Origin: CAVSUB01 sp963816725
GTDB taxonomy: Bacteria > Acidobacteriota > Vicinamibacteria > Vicinamibacterales > 2-12-FULL-66-21
Reading direction: 5' to 3'
DNA length: 64,000 nucleotides
Assembly (NCBI GenBank): GCA_963816725.1
Contig: CAWFMC010000013.1
Coordinates: 558,001 to 622,000 of the forward strand
This document shows positions 56,772 through 64,000 of the stretch, in pieces. Position 1 is the first letter of the stretch. Each line of letters starts with the position of its first letter. The notes beneath the pieces were generated by a model. The model was not told the origin of the DNA and did no database searches. It was given only the letters and a program-made list of their open reading frames with translations. The position numbers and the translations under genes are program-made.

Positions 56772-56787
56772 AGCACTGGTCGTGCCA
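56772..56787 (-). promoter_or_regulatory. Sigma-54 promoter of the yiaW-yiaV-efflux operon
   Basis: On the minus strand TGGCACGACCAGTGCT: full TGGCACG and GTGCT. The predicted start is near 56761. The tandem operator at 56863-56897 lies 76-110 bp upstream. Confidence 0.78.
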
Positions 56788-56862
56788 TCAGAACCCGGCC
56801 TGCGGCACGCGCGAATTGGCCGCATTCGCGAAAGTCGCGGGTCCGAAGGAGCCGCCGGCGGG

Positions 56863-56897
56863 CTCCGGCAGAACGGATGCGCTCCGGGATGCTGGAG
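56863..56897. promoter_or_regulatory. Tandem operator between yiaW and a regulator gene
   Basis: CTCCGGCAGAACGGAT (56863-56878) and CTCCGGGATGCTGGAG (56882-56897) start exactly 19 bp apart, each with one changed base in the right arm. The regulator on the plus strand starts 82 bp downstream, so the site may control both genes. Confidence 0.75.
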
Positions 56898-56951
56898 ATC
56901 CCTGAAGTGTTACAAAATTAGATGTTGGCTGGCGGCCCTGGGTTGCGCGTA

Positions 56952-56957
56952 TATAAT
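56952..56957 (+). promoter_or_regulatory. Sigma-70-type -10 box of the 56979 regulator
   Basis: TATAAT, a perfect -10 box and rare in this GC-rich DNA, lies 21 bases before the ATG. No good -35 is seen at 17 bp. I find no correctly spaced sigma-54 match here, so this regulator is probably made constitutively. Confidence 0.5.
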
Positions 56958-56978
56958 CCCACCAGCCCGAAGCCGCTC

Positions 56979-59300
56979 ATGGTCCCTGACAAATACTCGC
57001 CGCCGTCCGACCTGGCCGTGCTCTTTTCTGCCCCCGAGATCAAAAATCTGATCGGCGCAGCGGCGAACTGCGTCTCGGTCCCAATCCTGGTCCTGGCGGC
57101 AGACCGGACGATCCTGGCGGTCAATGACGCCCTCGCGGATCGAACCGGATATTCGCCGGACGATCTGCGGCACCAGTCGGCGGCGATCGTTGTGCCGGAA
57201 GGGGCCTTGTTTCGGGCGCCTCCGAGCCAGGACCCAAGCCGGAGGAGTGCCGCTCCGGCGGCGACCCCATTTCCGGCCGTCGCGCGGCGGAAAGACGGTT
57301 CCCATTTTTCCGTAAGCGTTTACCTCAAATGGCTGTCGAGCGGGGAAGAGATGGTCGGCGTCGCCGCCCTGATCGACCTTAGCGAGGCGGTCAAGCCCGA
57401 ATTCACCGCTACCCTCGATCGGGCGGCTCGCTTCGATCGCTTCCTGAGTAACCTGACGTCCAGCTTCATGGACGTGCCCTCCCAGGCACTCGACGCCGCC
57501 ATCGAACGGGCCCTCCCTCTCTTGCTCGAAGCGCTGGATCTGGATCGCTGCACGGTGTTCCGGGTCGATGACTCCGATCGGGATCTTCTGGTCACCCACA
57601 CAGCCGGGCGTGCCGGCCTGCCGTCCCCGGAACGCCTCACGGACAGCGAGTTTCCCTGGTCCGTCGCGAACATCCTTCGTGGCGACGCGGCCGCCTTTTC
57701 GACACCCGGCGACGTTCCGGATCCAACCGAGCGAGAGAGCCTGGCCCGCTGCGGGATCACCTCGCAGGTGGTCCGGCCGGTGACAGTACGCGGAGCGGTT
57801 GTCGGGGCCATCGCGTTCGCGATGACCCGGCCCGGCCACCCGTGGACCCCGGAACTGCTGGCTCGCATCGGCCGTGTCAGCGACGTCATCGAGGGCGCGC
57901 TCGCGCGCCGGAAGGATGATGACGCGGACCCGGCGAGCGACCGCTTCCGCACCCTCGCCGACAACGCCCCCGTGATGATCTGGATGAGCGGGCCGGACAA
58001 GCGGTGCAGCTGGTTCAACCGCGGCTGGCTCGAATTCGTCGGTCATCCGCTCGAGCACGAGCTCGGCGAGGGCTGGCTCGAAAACGTCCACCCGGACGAC
58101 CGTGCTGAATGCCTGCGCACGTACGACGCGTGCTTCGACGCGCGCGAGTCGTTCGCGATGGAGTACCGGCTGCTCCGGCATGATGGCGAGTGGCGCTGGG
58201 TGCGCGACACCGGCGTGCCGAATGTCGGCGCCGACGGGCGGTTCGAGGGGTATCTCGGATCCGGCGTGGACGTCACTGACCAGAAGCGTGCCGGTCACGC
58301 CGAACCGGTGCGCGATCAGCCGCGTCCCAGGCCCGTGACCATCCGTCGGGACGCCAGAGACCTGCATCGGGACCCTCCGGCCGGCCGGAGTGCCGCGATC
58401 GACCGGGTGATGAAGTTGATCGATCAGGTCGCCCCGACCGATTCCACGGTGCTCCTGCTGGGCGAAACCGGCACCGGCAAAGAGTTCCTGGCCTCGAGAA
58501 TCCACGAGCTGAGCGCGCGCCACGCGCGGCCGATGGTCCGTGTCAACTGCGCCGCCATTCCGGCCACGCTCATCGAAAGCGAGCTGTTCGGCCGCGAACG
58601 CGGTGCCTTCACGGGAGCCATGACCCGGCAGGTCGGCCGGTTCGAGAGTGCCGATCACTCGACGATGTTCCTCGACGAGATTGGCGATCTCCCGATCGAC
58701 GTCCAGGTGAAGCTGCTGCGGGTCATCGAGGAGCGTCAGTTCGAGCGGCTCGGCAGCTCGACACCGGTTCGCGTGGACGCCCGGATCATTGCCGCCACGC
58801 ACCGCAACCTGGAGCAGCGGATTAGCGACGGCGCGTTCCGGGAAGACCTCTACTATCGCCTGAACGTGTTCCCCATTGTCGTCCCGCCGCTGCGCGAGCG
58901 CGCCGACGACATCCCGGTGCTCGTGCGGCACTTCATCGACCAGTTCTCCGCCGCCGTCCATCGTCGCTTCGGACCGGTGCCCGACTCCGACATGGCTGCG
59001 CTGCAGGCGTATACGTGGCCCGGCAATATCCGCGAGCTGCGGAACGTCGTCGAGCGCGCGATGATTCTGGCCACTGGCGAAACGTTGACGATCGCGCTGC
59101 CGGAACCGACGGGCGTCTCCGGACTGGGCAGCGCCAGGCTGGAGGACATCGAGCGCAATCACATCCGCCGCGTGCTCGAGGCGACGGCGTGGCGGATCCG
59201 CGGCGCGGGCGGCGCGGCCGATCGACTCGGCCTGGCGCCGACCACGCTGGAGTCTCGGATGACGAAGCTCGGTCTCACGCGGCCCACGTCATCCAACTGA
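56979..59300 (+). CDS. Sigma-54-dependent activator, PAS-GAF-PAS-AAA-Fis
   Basis: A 773-residue enhancer-binding protein. N-terminal PAS about 25-125, GAF about 145-310, second PAS/PAC about 325-440 (WMSGPDKRCSWFNRGWLEFVG, then WRWVRDTGVPN), AAA+ about 480-705 with GETGTGKE, GAFTGA, MFLDEIGDL; Fis-type helix-turn-helix at the end (RLGLAPTTLESRMTKL). Two PAS domains suggest redox, oxygen or small-molecule sensing. Start ATG 56979 follows the TATAAT box by 21 bases; the frame is open a further 57 bases upstream. Its constitutive-type promoter fits a top-level sensor. Confidence 0.9.
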   Translation: MVPDKYSPPSDLAVLFSAPEIKNLIGAAANCVSVPILVLAADRTILAVNDALADRTGYSPDDLRHQSAAIVVPEGALFRAPPSQDPSRRSAAPAATPFPAVARRKDGSHFSVSVYLKWLSSGEEMVGVAALIDLSEAVKPEFTATLDRAARFDRFLSNLTSSFMDVPSQALDAAIERALPLLLEALDLDRCTVFRVDDSDRDLLVTHTAGRAGLPSPERLTDSEFPWSVANILRGDAAAFSTPGDVPDPTERESLARCGITSQVVRPVTVRGAVVGAIAFAMTRPGHPWTPELLARIGRVSDVIEGALARRKDDDADPASDRFRTLADNAPVMIWMSGPDKRCSWFNRGWLEFVGHPLEHELGEGWLENVHPDDRAECLRTYDACFDARESFAMEYRLLRHDGEWRWVRDTGVPNVGADGRFEGYLGSGVDVTDQKRAGHAEPVRDQPRPRPVTIRRDARDLHRDPPAGRSAAIDRVMKLIDQVAPTDSTVLLLGETGTGKEFLASRIHELSARHARPMVRVNCAAIPATLIESELFGRERGAFTGAMTRQVGRFESADHSTMFLDEIGDLPIDVQVKLLRVIEERQFERLGSSTPVRVDARIIAATHRNLEQRISDGAFREDLYYRLNVFPIVVPPLRERADDIPVLVRHFIDQFSAAVHRRFGPVPDSDMAALQAYTWPGNIRELRNVVERAMILATGETLTIALPEPTGVSGLGSARLEDIERNHIRRVLEATAWRIRGAGGAADRLGLAPTTLESRMTKLGLTRPTSSN

Positions 59301-59353
59301 TTCACAGGGTTTCCCTCCATCCCCTCCAGGATTCCCCCGTTTCGGATGCCGTC

Positions 59354-59426
59354 GTCCGAAATATCGGAGGTTGGAAATCGAAGTATCTCGACGGATCCGG
59401 GTCGGCTCCTCCTCCGAATACCGGAG
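59354..59426. promoter_or_regulatory. Two operator-type inverted repeats before the 59606 regulator
   Basis: GTCCGAAATATCGGAG (59354-59369) and CTCCGAATACCGGAG (59412-59426, 15 bp with a 5-base centre). Both share the AATAT/AATAC core with the sites at 22425 and 41832. They are 58 bp apart, not 19. Distances to the sigma-54 promoter are 152 and 94 bp. Confidence 0.7.
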
Positions 59427-59505
59427 ATTCCCCGATTGCTGGGCATTTCCACGTAACGCCGCGTGAAAAAGCAGAATCTGCCGAGAGCGTCCTCAACGCC
59501 GGGGT

Positions 59506-59521
59506 TGGCAGTTGGGTTGCC
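59506..59521 (+). promoter_or_regulatory. Sigma-54 promoter of the 59606 regulator
   Basis: TGGCAGTTGGGTTGCC: TGGCA at -24 and TTGC at -12 with exact spacing. The predicted start is near 59532, 74 bases before the ATG. Confidence 0.72.
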
Positions 59522-59605
59522 GTAGCGCATGTCACTCTGAAACTCGGAAGTGGGTCCAGTTCGTTCCGGTGCATGTGAACGACAGGACTCGAGGGATGAT
59601 GGACT

Positions 59606-60625
59606 ATGCAGACGGAGGGGTCGGCCGCCAGAATACTGGACGGACGCTTCGCTGGATCTTCGCTCGAACAGAGGGCTCTGGGCCCCGTTCGGCCACCTCG
59701 GGCGATCCTGGGAACGAGCGCGGCGTTGCGGCAGGCGCTGGAACAGGTCGAGCGCGTCGCCGCGACGGATTCGACGGTGCTCCTGCTCGGAGAGACGGGC
59801 ACCGGTAAGGAACTATTCGCGTCGCGGATTCACGCGCTGAGCGCACGGCGGCTCCGGCCCATGGTCTGCGTCAACTGCGCGGCGATTCCCGCGACGCTGA
59901 TGGAAAGCGAGCTGTTCGGCCGGGAGAAGGGGGCGTACACGGACGCCGTCGACCGGCAGATCGGCCGGTTCGAGCTGGCGGACCGGTCCACGCTGTTCCT
60001 CGACGAAATCGGGGAGCTGCCGCTGGATCTGCAGGTCAAGCTGCTGCGGGTGCTCGAAGAGCGGCAAATCGAGCGCCTTGGCAGCGTGAACCCGATCACG
60101 ATCAACACGCGGGTCATTGCGGCCACGAACCGCACCCTGCACCGGCGAGTCGAAGACGGCCACTTCCGCGCCGACCTCTTCTACCGTCTGAACGTGTTCC
60201 CGATTCAGGTGCCCACGCTTAGGGAGCGCCCTGACGACATCCCGCAGCTGGTGTGGGGATTCATCAATGAGTTCGCGCCGCGCTTCGGCAAGGAGATCCT
60301 GGAGGTGCCGGCCGAGAACATGGCCGCCCTGCAGCGTCATAACTGGCCGGGCAACGTCCGCGAGCTGCGCAACGCCGTCGAGCGCGCGATGGTCGTGGCG
60401 ACCGGGCCTCGCGTGTCGATCCCGATCCCATGGGGCCTGACCCCCGTCCGCGCGCGCAGCCTCCGGCTGATCGACGTGCAGCGGAATCACATCCTCAAGG
60501 TGCTGGAGGGAGCGAACTGGCGGGTGCGCGGGAGCGGCGGGGCAGCGGACCGGCTCGGGATGCGGCCCACCACGCTTGAAACGCGCATGGCGAAGCTCGG
60601 TCTTGCGCGCCCGAAACCATCCTGA
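59606..60625 (+). CDS. Short AAA-Fis regulator lacking sensor domain, with GAYTDA loop
   Basis: A 339-residue protein that goes almost directly into the AAA+ domain (about 33-265): Walker A GETGTGKE and Walker B LFLDEIGEL are intact, as is FRADLFYRLNVF. The sigma-54 contact loop reads GAYTDA instead of GAFTGA. The Fis-type helix-turn-helix ends RLGMRPTTLETRMAKL. With no receiver, PAS or GAF domain it cannot sense by itself. It may be a constitutive activator with altered polymerase contact, or a competitor at the shared operator. GAGGG lies 10 bases before the ATG. Confidence 0.88.
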   Translation: MQTEGSAARILDGRFAGSSLEQRALGPVRPPRAILGTSAALRQALEQVERVAATDSTVLLLGETGTGKELFASRIHALSARRLRPMVCVNCAAIPATLMESELFGREKGAYTDAVDRQIGRFELADRSTLFLDEIGELPLDLQVKLLRVLEERQIERLGSVNPITINTRVIAATNRTLHRRVEDGHFRADLFYRLNVFPIQVPTLRERPDDIPQLVWGFINEFAPRFGKEILEVPAENMAALQRHNWPGNVRELRNAVERAMVVATGPRVSIPIPWGLTPVRARSLRLIDVQRNHILKVLEGANWRVRGSGGAADRLGMRPTTLETRMAKLGLARPKPS

Positions 60626-60728
60626 ACGCCCGACGTTGACCGCCGGTCGGGCGGTCACGCCCCGCTCCTCGGAGTCTCCAGGTCGCTGACGCTGCACCTT
60701 GGACACTGTAAGAAAGACCCCCCGCTGC

Positions 60729-60766
60729 CTGGTAGTTTTACCAGCTCCTTCTGGCCGTAGTACCAG
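60729..60766. promoter_or_regulatory. Two dyads of a second type, CTGG-N8-CCAG
   Basis: CTGGTAGTTTTACCAG (60729-60744, 6-bp arms) and CTGGCCGTAGTACCAG (60751-60766) start 22 bp apart and share TACCAG with the right arm of the site at 22425. They precede a standard operator by 23 bp, making three evenly spaced 16-bp dyads. Confidence 0.55.
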
Positions 60767-60773
60767 TTCCTCC

Positions 60774-60789
60774 CTCCGGCCTGCCGGAG
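60774..60789. promoter_or_regulatory. Operator-type inverted repeat before the 60885 regulator
   Basis: CTCCGGCCTGCCGGAG, a perfect dyad identical over 16 bp to 29013-29028, more than 31 kb away. It is 95 bp before the regulator ATG. Confidence 0.72.
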
Positions 60790-60884
60790 TACGTTCGCTG
60801 TCAGGTGCCACCACCGTCGCGTTCGCGATCACGTCTCGCGAGCGACGGCTTTGGGCCGGTGGGACCGCGCAACGGGAGGGAACC

Positions 60885-61925
60885 ATGTCACAGGTGCAGC
60901 CGGCGGTCGAGCGGTTCGCGATGGAGCGGAACGCGGTCGCGCCAACATCGACACCTGCGAAGCGGCCATCGACGCACCGGGATCAACAGAGCACGATTGT
61001 CGGCGACAGCCCGGCGCTCAAGCGGGCACTGGAGCTGGTCGAGCGGGTCGCCGTGACCGATTCGACGGTGCTGCTCCTCGGAGAGACCGGCACCGGCAAG
61101 GAACTGTTCGCGTCGCGGATCCACGAGCTGAGCGCGCGCCGGCTCCGGCCCATGATCTGCGTCAACTGCTCGGCGATTCCGGCGACCTTGATCGAGAGCG
61201 AGCTCTTTGGCCGTGAAAAGGGCGCCTACACCGACGCCGTGGATCGGCAGATCGGCCGTTTCGAGATGGCCGACCGGTCCAGCCTCTTCCTCGACGAGAT
61301 CGGCGAGCTGCCGCTGGATCTCCAGGTCAAGCTGCTCCGCGTGCTCGAGGAGCGCCAGATCGAGCGGCTCGGCAGCGTCACATCGATCTCCATCAACACC
61401 CGGATCATCGCCGCCACCAACCGCAGCCTGGAGACGCGCGTCGCCGAGGGACACTTCCGGGCGGACCTCTTCTATCGTCTGAACGTGTTTCCGATTCGGG
61501 TGCCGTCGTTGCGGGAACGGCCCGAGGACATCCCCCAGCTGGTATGGCGATTCATCGCGGAATTCTCGCCGCGATTCGGCAAAACGATCCTCGAGGTGGC
61601 ACCCGAGACGATGGCGGCACTGCAGCGGCATGCCTGGCCGGGGAACGTGCGCGAGCTGCGTAACGTTGTCGAGCGGGCGATGATCCTGGCGAGCGGGCCT
61701 CGTCTGGCCATCCCCATCCCGTCGCCGGTCTCGGTCGCCCACGTGTCGGCCGGACGGCTGGTCGACGTGCAGCGTGATCACATCCGCAAGATTCTGGAGG
61801 GGGCGAACTGGCGAGTGCGGGGCATCGGTGGAGCCGCGGACCGGCTTGGATTGCGGCCCACCACGCTCGAAACCCGCATGGCAAAGCTGGGGCTCAGACG
61901 GCCGAGAACCGTCATGAACGTCTGA
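60885..61925 (+). CDS. Short AAA-Fis regulator lacking sensor domain, second copy, GAYTDA loop
   Basis: A 346-residue close paralogue of the protein at 59606. N-terminal 45 residues are polar without a domain; AAA+ about 45-275 with GETGTGKE, loop GAYTDA, LFLDEIGEL; Fis-type helix-turn-helix with RLGLRPTTLETRMAKL. GGGAGGG precedes the ATG at 60885, which is why I reject the longer frame from 60699. It is probably a tandem duplication with the 59606 gene, since both share the same odd loop. Confidence 0.88.
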   Translation: MSQVQPAVERFAMERNAVAPTSTPAKRPSTHRDQQSTIVGDSPALKRALELVERVAVTDSTVLLLGETGTGKELFASRIHELSARRLRPMICVNCSAIPATLIESELFGREKGAYTDAVDRQIGRFEMADRSSLFLDEIGELPLDLQVKLLRVLEERQIERLGSVTSISINTRIIAATNRSLETRVAEGHFRADLFYRLNVFPIRVPSLRERPEDIPQLVWRFIAEFSPRFGKTILEVAPETMAALQRHAWPGNVRELRNVVERAMILASGPRLAIPIPSPVSVAHVSAGRLVDVQRDHIRKILEGANWRVRGIGGAADRLGLRPTTLETRMAKLGLRRPRTVMNV

Positions 61926-61933
61926 TCGCCCTG

Positions 61934-61969
61934 GCACCGTGGGGCTCGCGCCGCGCGCTCCCACGGTGC
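61934..61969. terminator. Strong hairpin between convergent genes
   Basis: GCACCGTGGG (61934-61943) pairs perfectly with CCCACGGTGC (61960-61969) over a 16-base loop. It lies between the last regulator and the end of the minus-strand operon. Confidence 0.65.
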
Positions 61970-61979
61970 TGACGATGGG

Positions 61980-62765
61980 TTAGGGCCGGACGTTGACGGC
62001 CGCGGTGAGCTGGAACTGCAGGCGCGTTTCCGCTTCGAGCTTCAGGTGTTCTTCCCCCGCGCTGGCGACGGCGGCTCCGGTCGCCCCGCCCACCGCCGCG
62101 CCGATGGCCGCCCCGGAGCCGCCGCCGGCAATGCCGCCGACGATCGCCCCGAGCCCGGCGCCCCCGCCAACCTTGCGGGCGGTCTTCTTGCCTTCACCCT
62201 TGCCGGCGGTTTCGACGTACGAGGACGCTACCTCATAGACGTTGCCGCCGAAGCGAAACGAGTGCAGCTTCAACGAGATCTTGTCGCTGCCCTTCATCGT
62301 GCCCGACTGCTCGACGTGGACGGCCTGGAGCGACGCCTGCGCGCCGCGAGGAACCACGATGGTGCCGCCGACCATGACTGGGTCGTCCACCACCGCCTTG
62401 AACATGTGGCCCGCCGCCGAGGCGTCGACGTCGATAGCCTGCGACAGCCTGACGCTCACCGCCGTACCGGCCGGCACGGTGATCGGCTTGACCGTCGCGG
62501 GCGCGGGTTTGGCGGCCGCACTCGCCGGAGCCGCCGCCGCCGGTGCTGGCTGGGGCGGCTTCCGGGCTGCGAACTCGATGCCGGCCGTCTGGTCCAGCGG
62601 GATCTCGGACACCTGCCCCGAATCGAGGAGGACACGCACGGTCTTGCTATCCCCGCCGATGAACATCCCTTCGACGGTCTTGCCGTTGCGCAGCTTGATC
62701 GTGTCCGCCGACAGGCTTACGCCTGCCGCCACGATCAGCAGGACAGCCCATTGCACAGGACGCAC
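61980..62765 (-). CDS. Exported protein with glycine-zipper segment, function unknown
   Basis: A 261-residue protein with a signal peptide (about 1-20). First a small strand-rich part (DTIKLRNGKTVEGMFIGGD), then an Ala/Pro linker, a beta domain (AGTAVSVRLSQAIDVDASAAG), and near the end a long Gly/Ala segment (GGGAGLGAIVGGIAGGGSG, 205-235) typical of glycine zippers that insert in or line membranes. GTG start at 62765 with AGGAGG 8 bases upstream. Third gene of the operon. Confidence 0.65.
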   Translation of the reverse strand: MRPVQWAVLLIVAAGVSLSADTIKLRNGKTVEGMFIGGDSKTVRVLLDSGQVSEIPLDQTAGIEFAARKPPQPAPAAAAPASAAAKPAPATVKPITVPAGTAVSVRLSQAIDVDASAAGHMFKAVVDDPVMVGGTIVVPRGAQASLQAVHVEQSGTMKGSDKISLKLHSFRFGGNVYEVASSYVETAGKGEGKKTARKVGGGAGLGAIVGGIAGGGSGAAIGAAVGGATGAAVASAGEEHLKLEAETRLQFQLTAAVNVRP

Positions 62766-62768
62766 AGG

Positions 62769-63284
62769 TTACCTCCTCGTTTCGGCAGGCGCCACCGGCA
62801 GCGCGGCGGACACTTGCAGATCGATGATCAGCAGCAGCTGCTGTTCGACCTGCAGGAACCGCATCGCTGTCCGCGGTGAGAGCGCGGCCTTCACCTTGTC
62901 GTAGTACTTCGCCTTCGTGGCTTGGCGCCGTGCCTCGAGGTCCAGCGCCTTCGTCGCGAGCCGATCGGCGGCGGCGTCGGTGAGCGTCGCGTATTCCTTG
63001 GCGTAGTCGGCGATGAGCGCCATGCGCTCGTCGCCGAGCTTTGCCATCTCGACGCTGTACTCCCGGTAAATCGGCCAGAACACCGCGTCCTCGGCCTCGG
63101 TGAATCCCATCACCTCGGTCAGGATCGCGACCTTCTCCGCCCGGACATCGCTCCGCAGCAGCTCGGCGTAGGCTGTGAGGTTGAGCGACTTGGCATCCTC
63201 GGCCCGGGTGCCGGCCGACTGGGCGTGTCCCGCCAGCTCACAGAGCCCGAGCAGGACGACTGTCGCAAGCGTCCGTCGCAGCAT
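62769..63284 (-). CDS. Exported helical protein, function unknown
   Basis: A 171-residue protein with a signal peptide (1-22). The mature part is almost all helix with many Arg, Glu and Lys (TEAEDAVFWPIYREYSVEMAKLGDERMALIADYAKEYATL), and resembles in general build the periplasmic CpxP/Spy type, but no LTxxQ motif is seen. The stop TAA lies inside the ribosome-binding region of the next gene. Confidence 0.6.
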   Translation of the reverse strand: MLRRTLATVVLLGLCELAGHAQSAGTRAEDAKSLNLTAYAELLRSDVRAEKVAILTEVMGFTEAEDAVFWPIYREYSVEMAKLGDERMALIADYAKEYATLTDAAADRLATKALDLEARRQATKAKYYDKVKAALSPRTAMRFLQVEQQLLLIIDLQVSAALPVAPAETRR

Positions 63285-63305
63285 GGTCGTTCTCCTGATG
63301 CGGCG

Positions 63306-63851
63306 CTAGCTCGCCTTCGGCGGGTAGTTCTTGAAAATCTTGGCGACCGCCTCGGAGATGTTCTTGTCGCGCTTCTCCGGCTTGGCGGTGGTGTTGATTT
63401 CCTTGACGCCCATGCCCCGCCAGGCCACCTGCCCGGCCTTCGCGTCCGCGATATCGATCACCAGCGTTCCGACCAGGATGTCGCGGACCTGCGTCGTCGT
63501 CGTCGACATGCCGCCACCCCAGCCCCAGCCGTAGGCGCCGTAGCCACCGGGGTAGCCGCTGCTGTAGGTCGAGATGTCCTTCTGCTTGTCGAAGGCGATG
63601 TGGTAGACGACGAAGAGATCGGGGTTCGCCTCGGACTTGGTCAGGCCCTTGGCGGCCAGCTCCGTGTCGATGGCGTTGACGATCCGCTCATCGATCAGCG
63701 GCTGTCCAACCTTCGTTCCTTCCTTGTGCGCGTAGGTCTTGAACGCCGCGAAGTTGGCGGCCTTGTTGTAGTCGTAGCTCACTTTTTGCGCGAGCAGCAG
63801 CGCCGGGGCGATCAGCACCGCGACGATCGCGATCATCAGTTTCTTGGACAC
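63306..63851 (-). CDS. DUF4136 protein, exported
   Basis: A 181-residue protein. GTG at 63851 follows GAGGAAG; the signal peptide ends ALLLAQ. DUF4136 signatures are VSYDYNKAANFAAFKTYAH at the start of the mature part, KSEANPDLFVVYHIA in the middle and VAWRGMGVKEI plus AVAKIFKNYPP at the end. A Gly/Tyr/Trp-rich loop (SGYPGGYGAYGWGWGGG) sits in between. Function unknown. First gene of the three-gene operon. Confidence 0.78.
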   Translation of the reverse strand: MSKKLMIAIVAVLIAPALLLAQKVSYDYNKAANFAAFKTYAHKEGTKVGQPLIDERIVNAIDTELAAKGLTKSEANPDLFVVYHIAFDKQKDISTYSSGYPGGYGAYGWGWGGGMSTTTTQVRDILVGTLVIDIADAKAGQVAWRGMGVKEINTTAKPEKRDKNISEAVAKIFKNYPPKAS

Positions 63852-63914
63852 GGTTCTTCCTCTTGTTCGAGATGGTTTACGGACCGCCCTGCGGGGGGCG
63901 ATGGCCATGCGGGG

Positions 63915-63930
63915 TGCAATCGGCGAGCCG
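63915..63930 (-). promoter_or_regulatory. Sigma-54 promoter of the DUF4136 operon
   Basis: On the minus strand CGGCTCGCCGATTGCA: GGC, CG and a perfect TTGCA with exact spacing. The predicted start is near 63904. An operator would be expected just past the window end, so it cannot be checked here. Confidence 0.55.
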
Positions 63931-64000
63931 TGGCGTGCCGGCCGCATTCCACCTGCCGGCCGCTGGTCCGATCCCGGGCAGCGTCCCCGGCGGTCCGGGA

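Larger units (their letters stand above)
60626..60884. other. Intergenic region rich in inverted repeats, no gene
   Basis: About 260 bases between the two short regulators, holding three 16-bp dyads (listed separately) between 60729 and 60789. I find no well-spaced sigma-54 promoter before the gene at 60885, unlike the other regulator genes. Confidence 0.6.

Noticed and set aside
56926..56945. Sigma-54 promoter before the 56979 regulator (TGGCGG then GGTTGC)
   Set aside because: The spacing between GG and GC is two bases too long; TATAAT at 56952 is a better explanation.
60699..60884. Extra 62 N-terminal residues on the last regulator
   Set aside because: The extension would run through the operator dyads and has no ribosome-binding site, whereas GGGAGGG precedes the ATG at 60885.

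Overview
The window is a high-GC chromosomal segment with no tRNA, rRNA, insertion sequence or CRISPR array. The gene content fits a soil or aquatic Acidobacteriota of the Vicinamibacteria type: fused CcoN-CcoO oxidase, DUF3300/DUF2950 pair, DUF4136 protein, many short secreted proteins and Fis-type enhancer-binding proteins. This placement is inference from gene content, not a database result.

Layout. 1-7.1 kb (+): cbb3 oxidase locus (copper ATPase ccoI, cut by the window start, then ccoS, fused ccoNO, ccoQ, ccoP, ccoG, ccoH and a SafE-like membrane protein). 7.2-7.3 kb: a heptanucleotide tandem repeat. 7.6-10 kb: a small membrane protein and an MscS channel. 10.7-22.3 kb (+): a fermentation block with an MFS transporter, phosphotransacetylase, acetate kinase, pyruvate formate-lyase and its activase, glycogen phosphorylase and phosphoketolase. 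22.5-27.5 kb (+): monoheme cytochrome c, NapC/ImcH-type membrane cytochrome, MtrA/DmsE decaheme cytochrome and MtrB-type barrel, a candidate route for electrons out of the cell. 27.5-34.8 kb: PAP2 phosphatase, secreted proteins and, on the minus strand, amidohydrolase, DcaP-like porin and glutaminase. 35-41.7 kb (-): a complete F-type ATP synthase operon (a, c, b, delta, alpha, gamma, beta, epsilon). 42-44 kb: PAS-GAF-AAA-Fis regulator. 44.3-53.3 kb (+): ABM protein, PPK2-GlgX fusion, DUF3300, DUF2950, MscS channel and secreted proteins. 53.4-56.7 kb (-): yiaW-yiaV-outer membrane factor. 57-61.9 kb (+): three more AAA-Fis regulators. 62-63.9 kb (-): three small exported proteins.

Main discovery. 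These operons appear to share one regulatory code. A 16-bp inverted repeat of form CTCCG-N6-CGGAG lies in most intergenic regions from 10 to 61 kb. At five places it occurs as a tandem pair with exactly 19 bp from start to start. At most of these places, about 60-140 bp away, there is a close match to the sigma-54 (-24/-12) promoter, TGGCAC-N5-TTGCW. Targets include the extracellular-electron-transfer operon, the ATP synthase operon, the amidohydrolase operon, a barrel protein, the PPK2-GlgX operon, the yiaWV efflux operon and regulator genes. The four Fis-type regulators share almost the same DNA-binding helix, so they probably read this one operator. Two have the sigma-54 contact loop GAFTGA; the two short ones have GAYTDA, and may be modulators or antagonists. 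I read this as a sigma-54 energy-starvation or low-oxygen regulon joining fermentation, polyphosphate and glycogen use, respiration to external acceptors, and ATP synthase.

Quality note. Five otherwise conserved genes (glgP, mtrB-type, glsA, glgX part, and the secreted protein at 51.8 kb) each carry a break that is +1 modulo 3. That uniform direction looks more like sequence error than gene decay.
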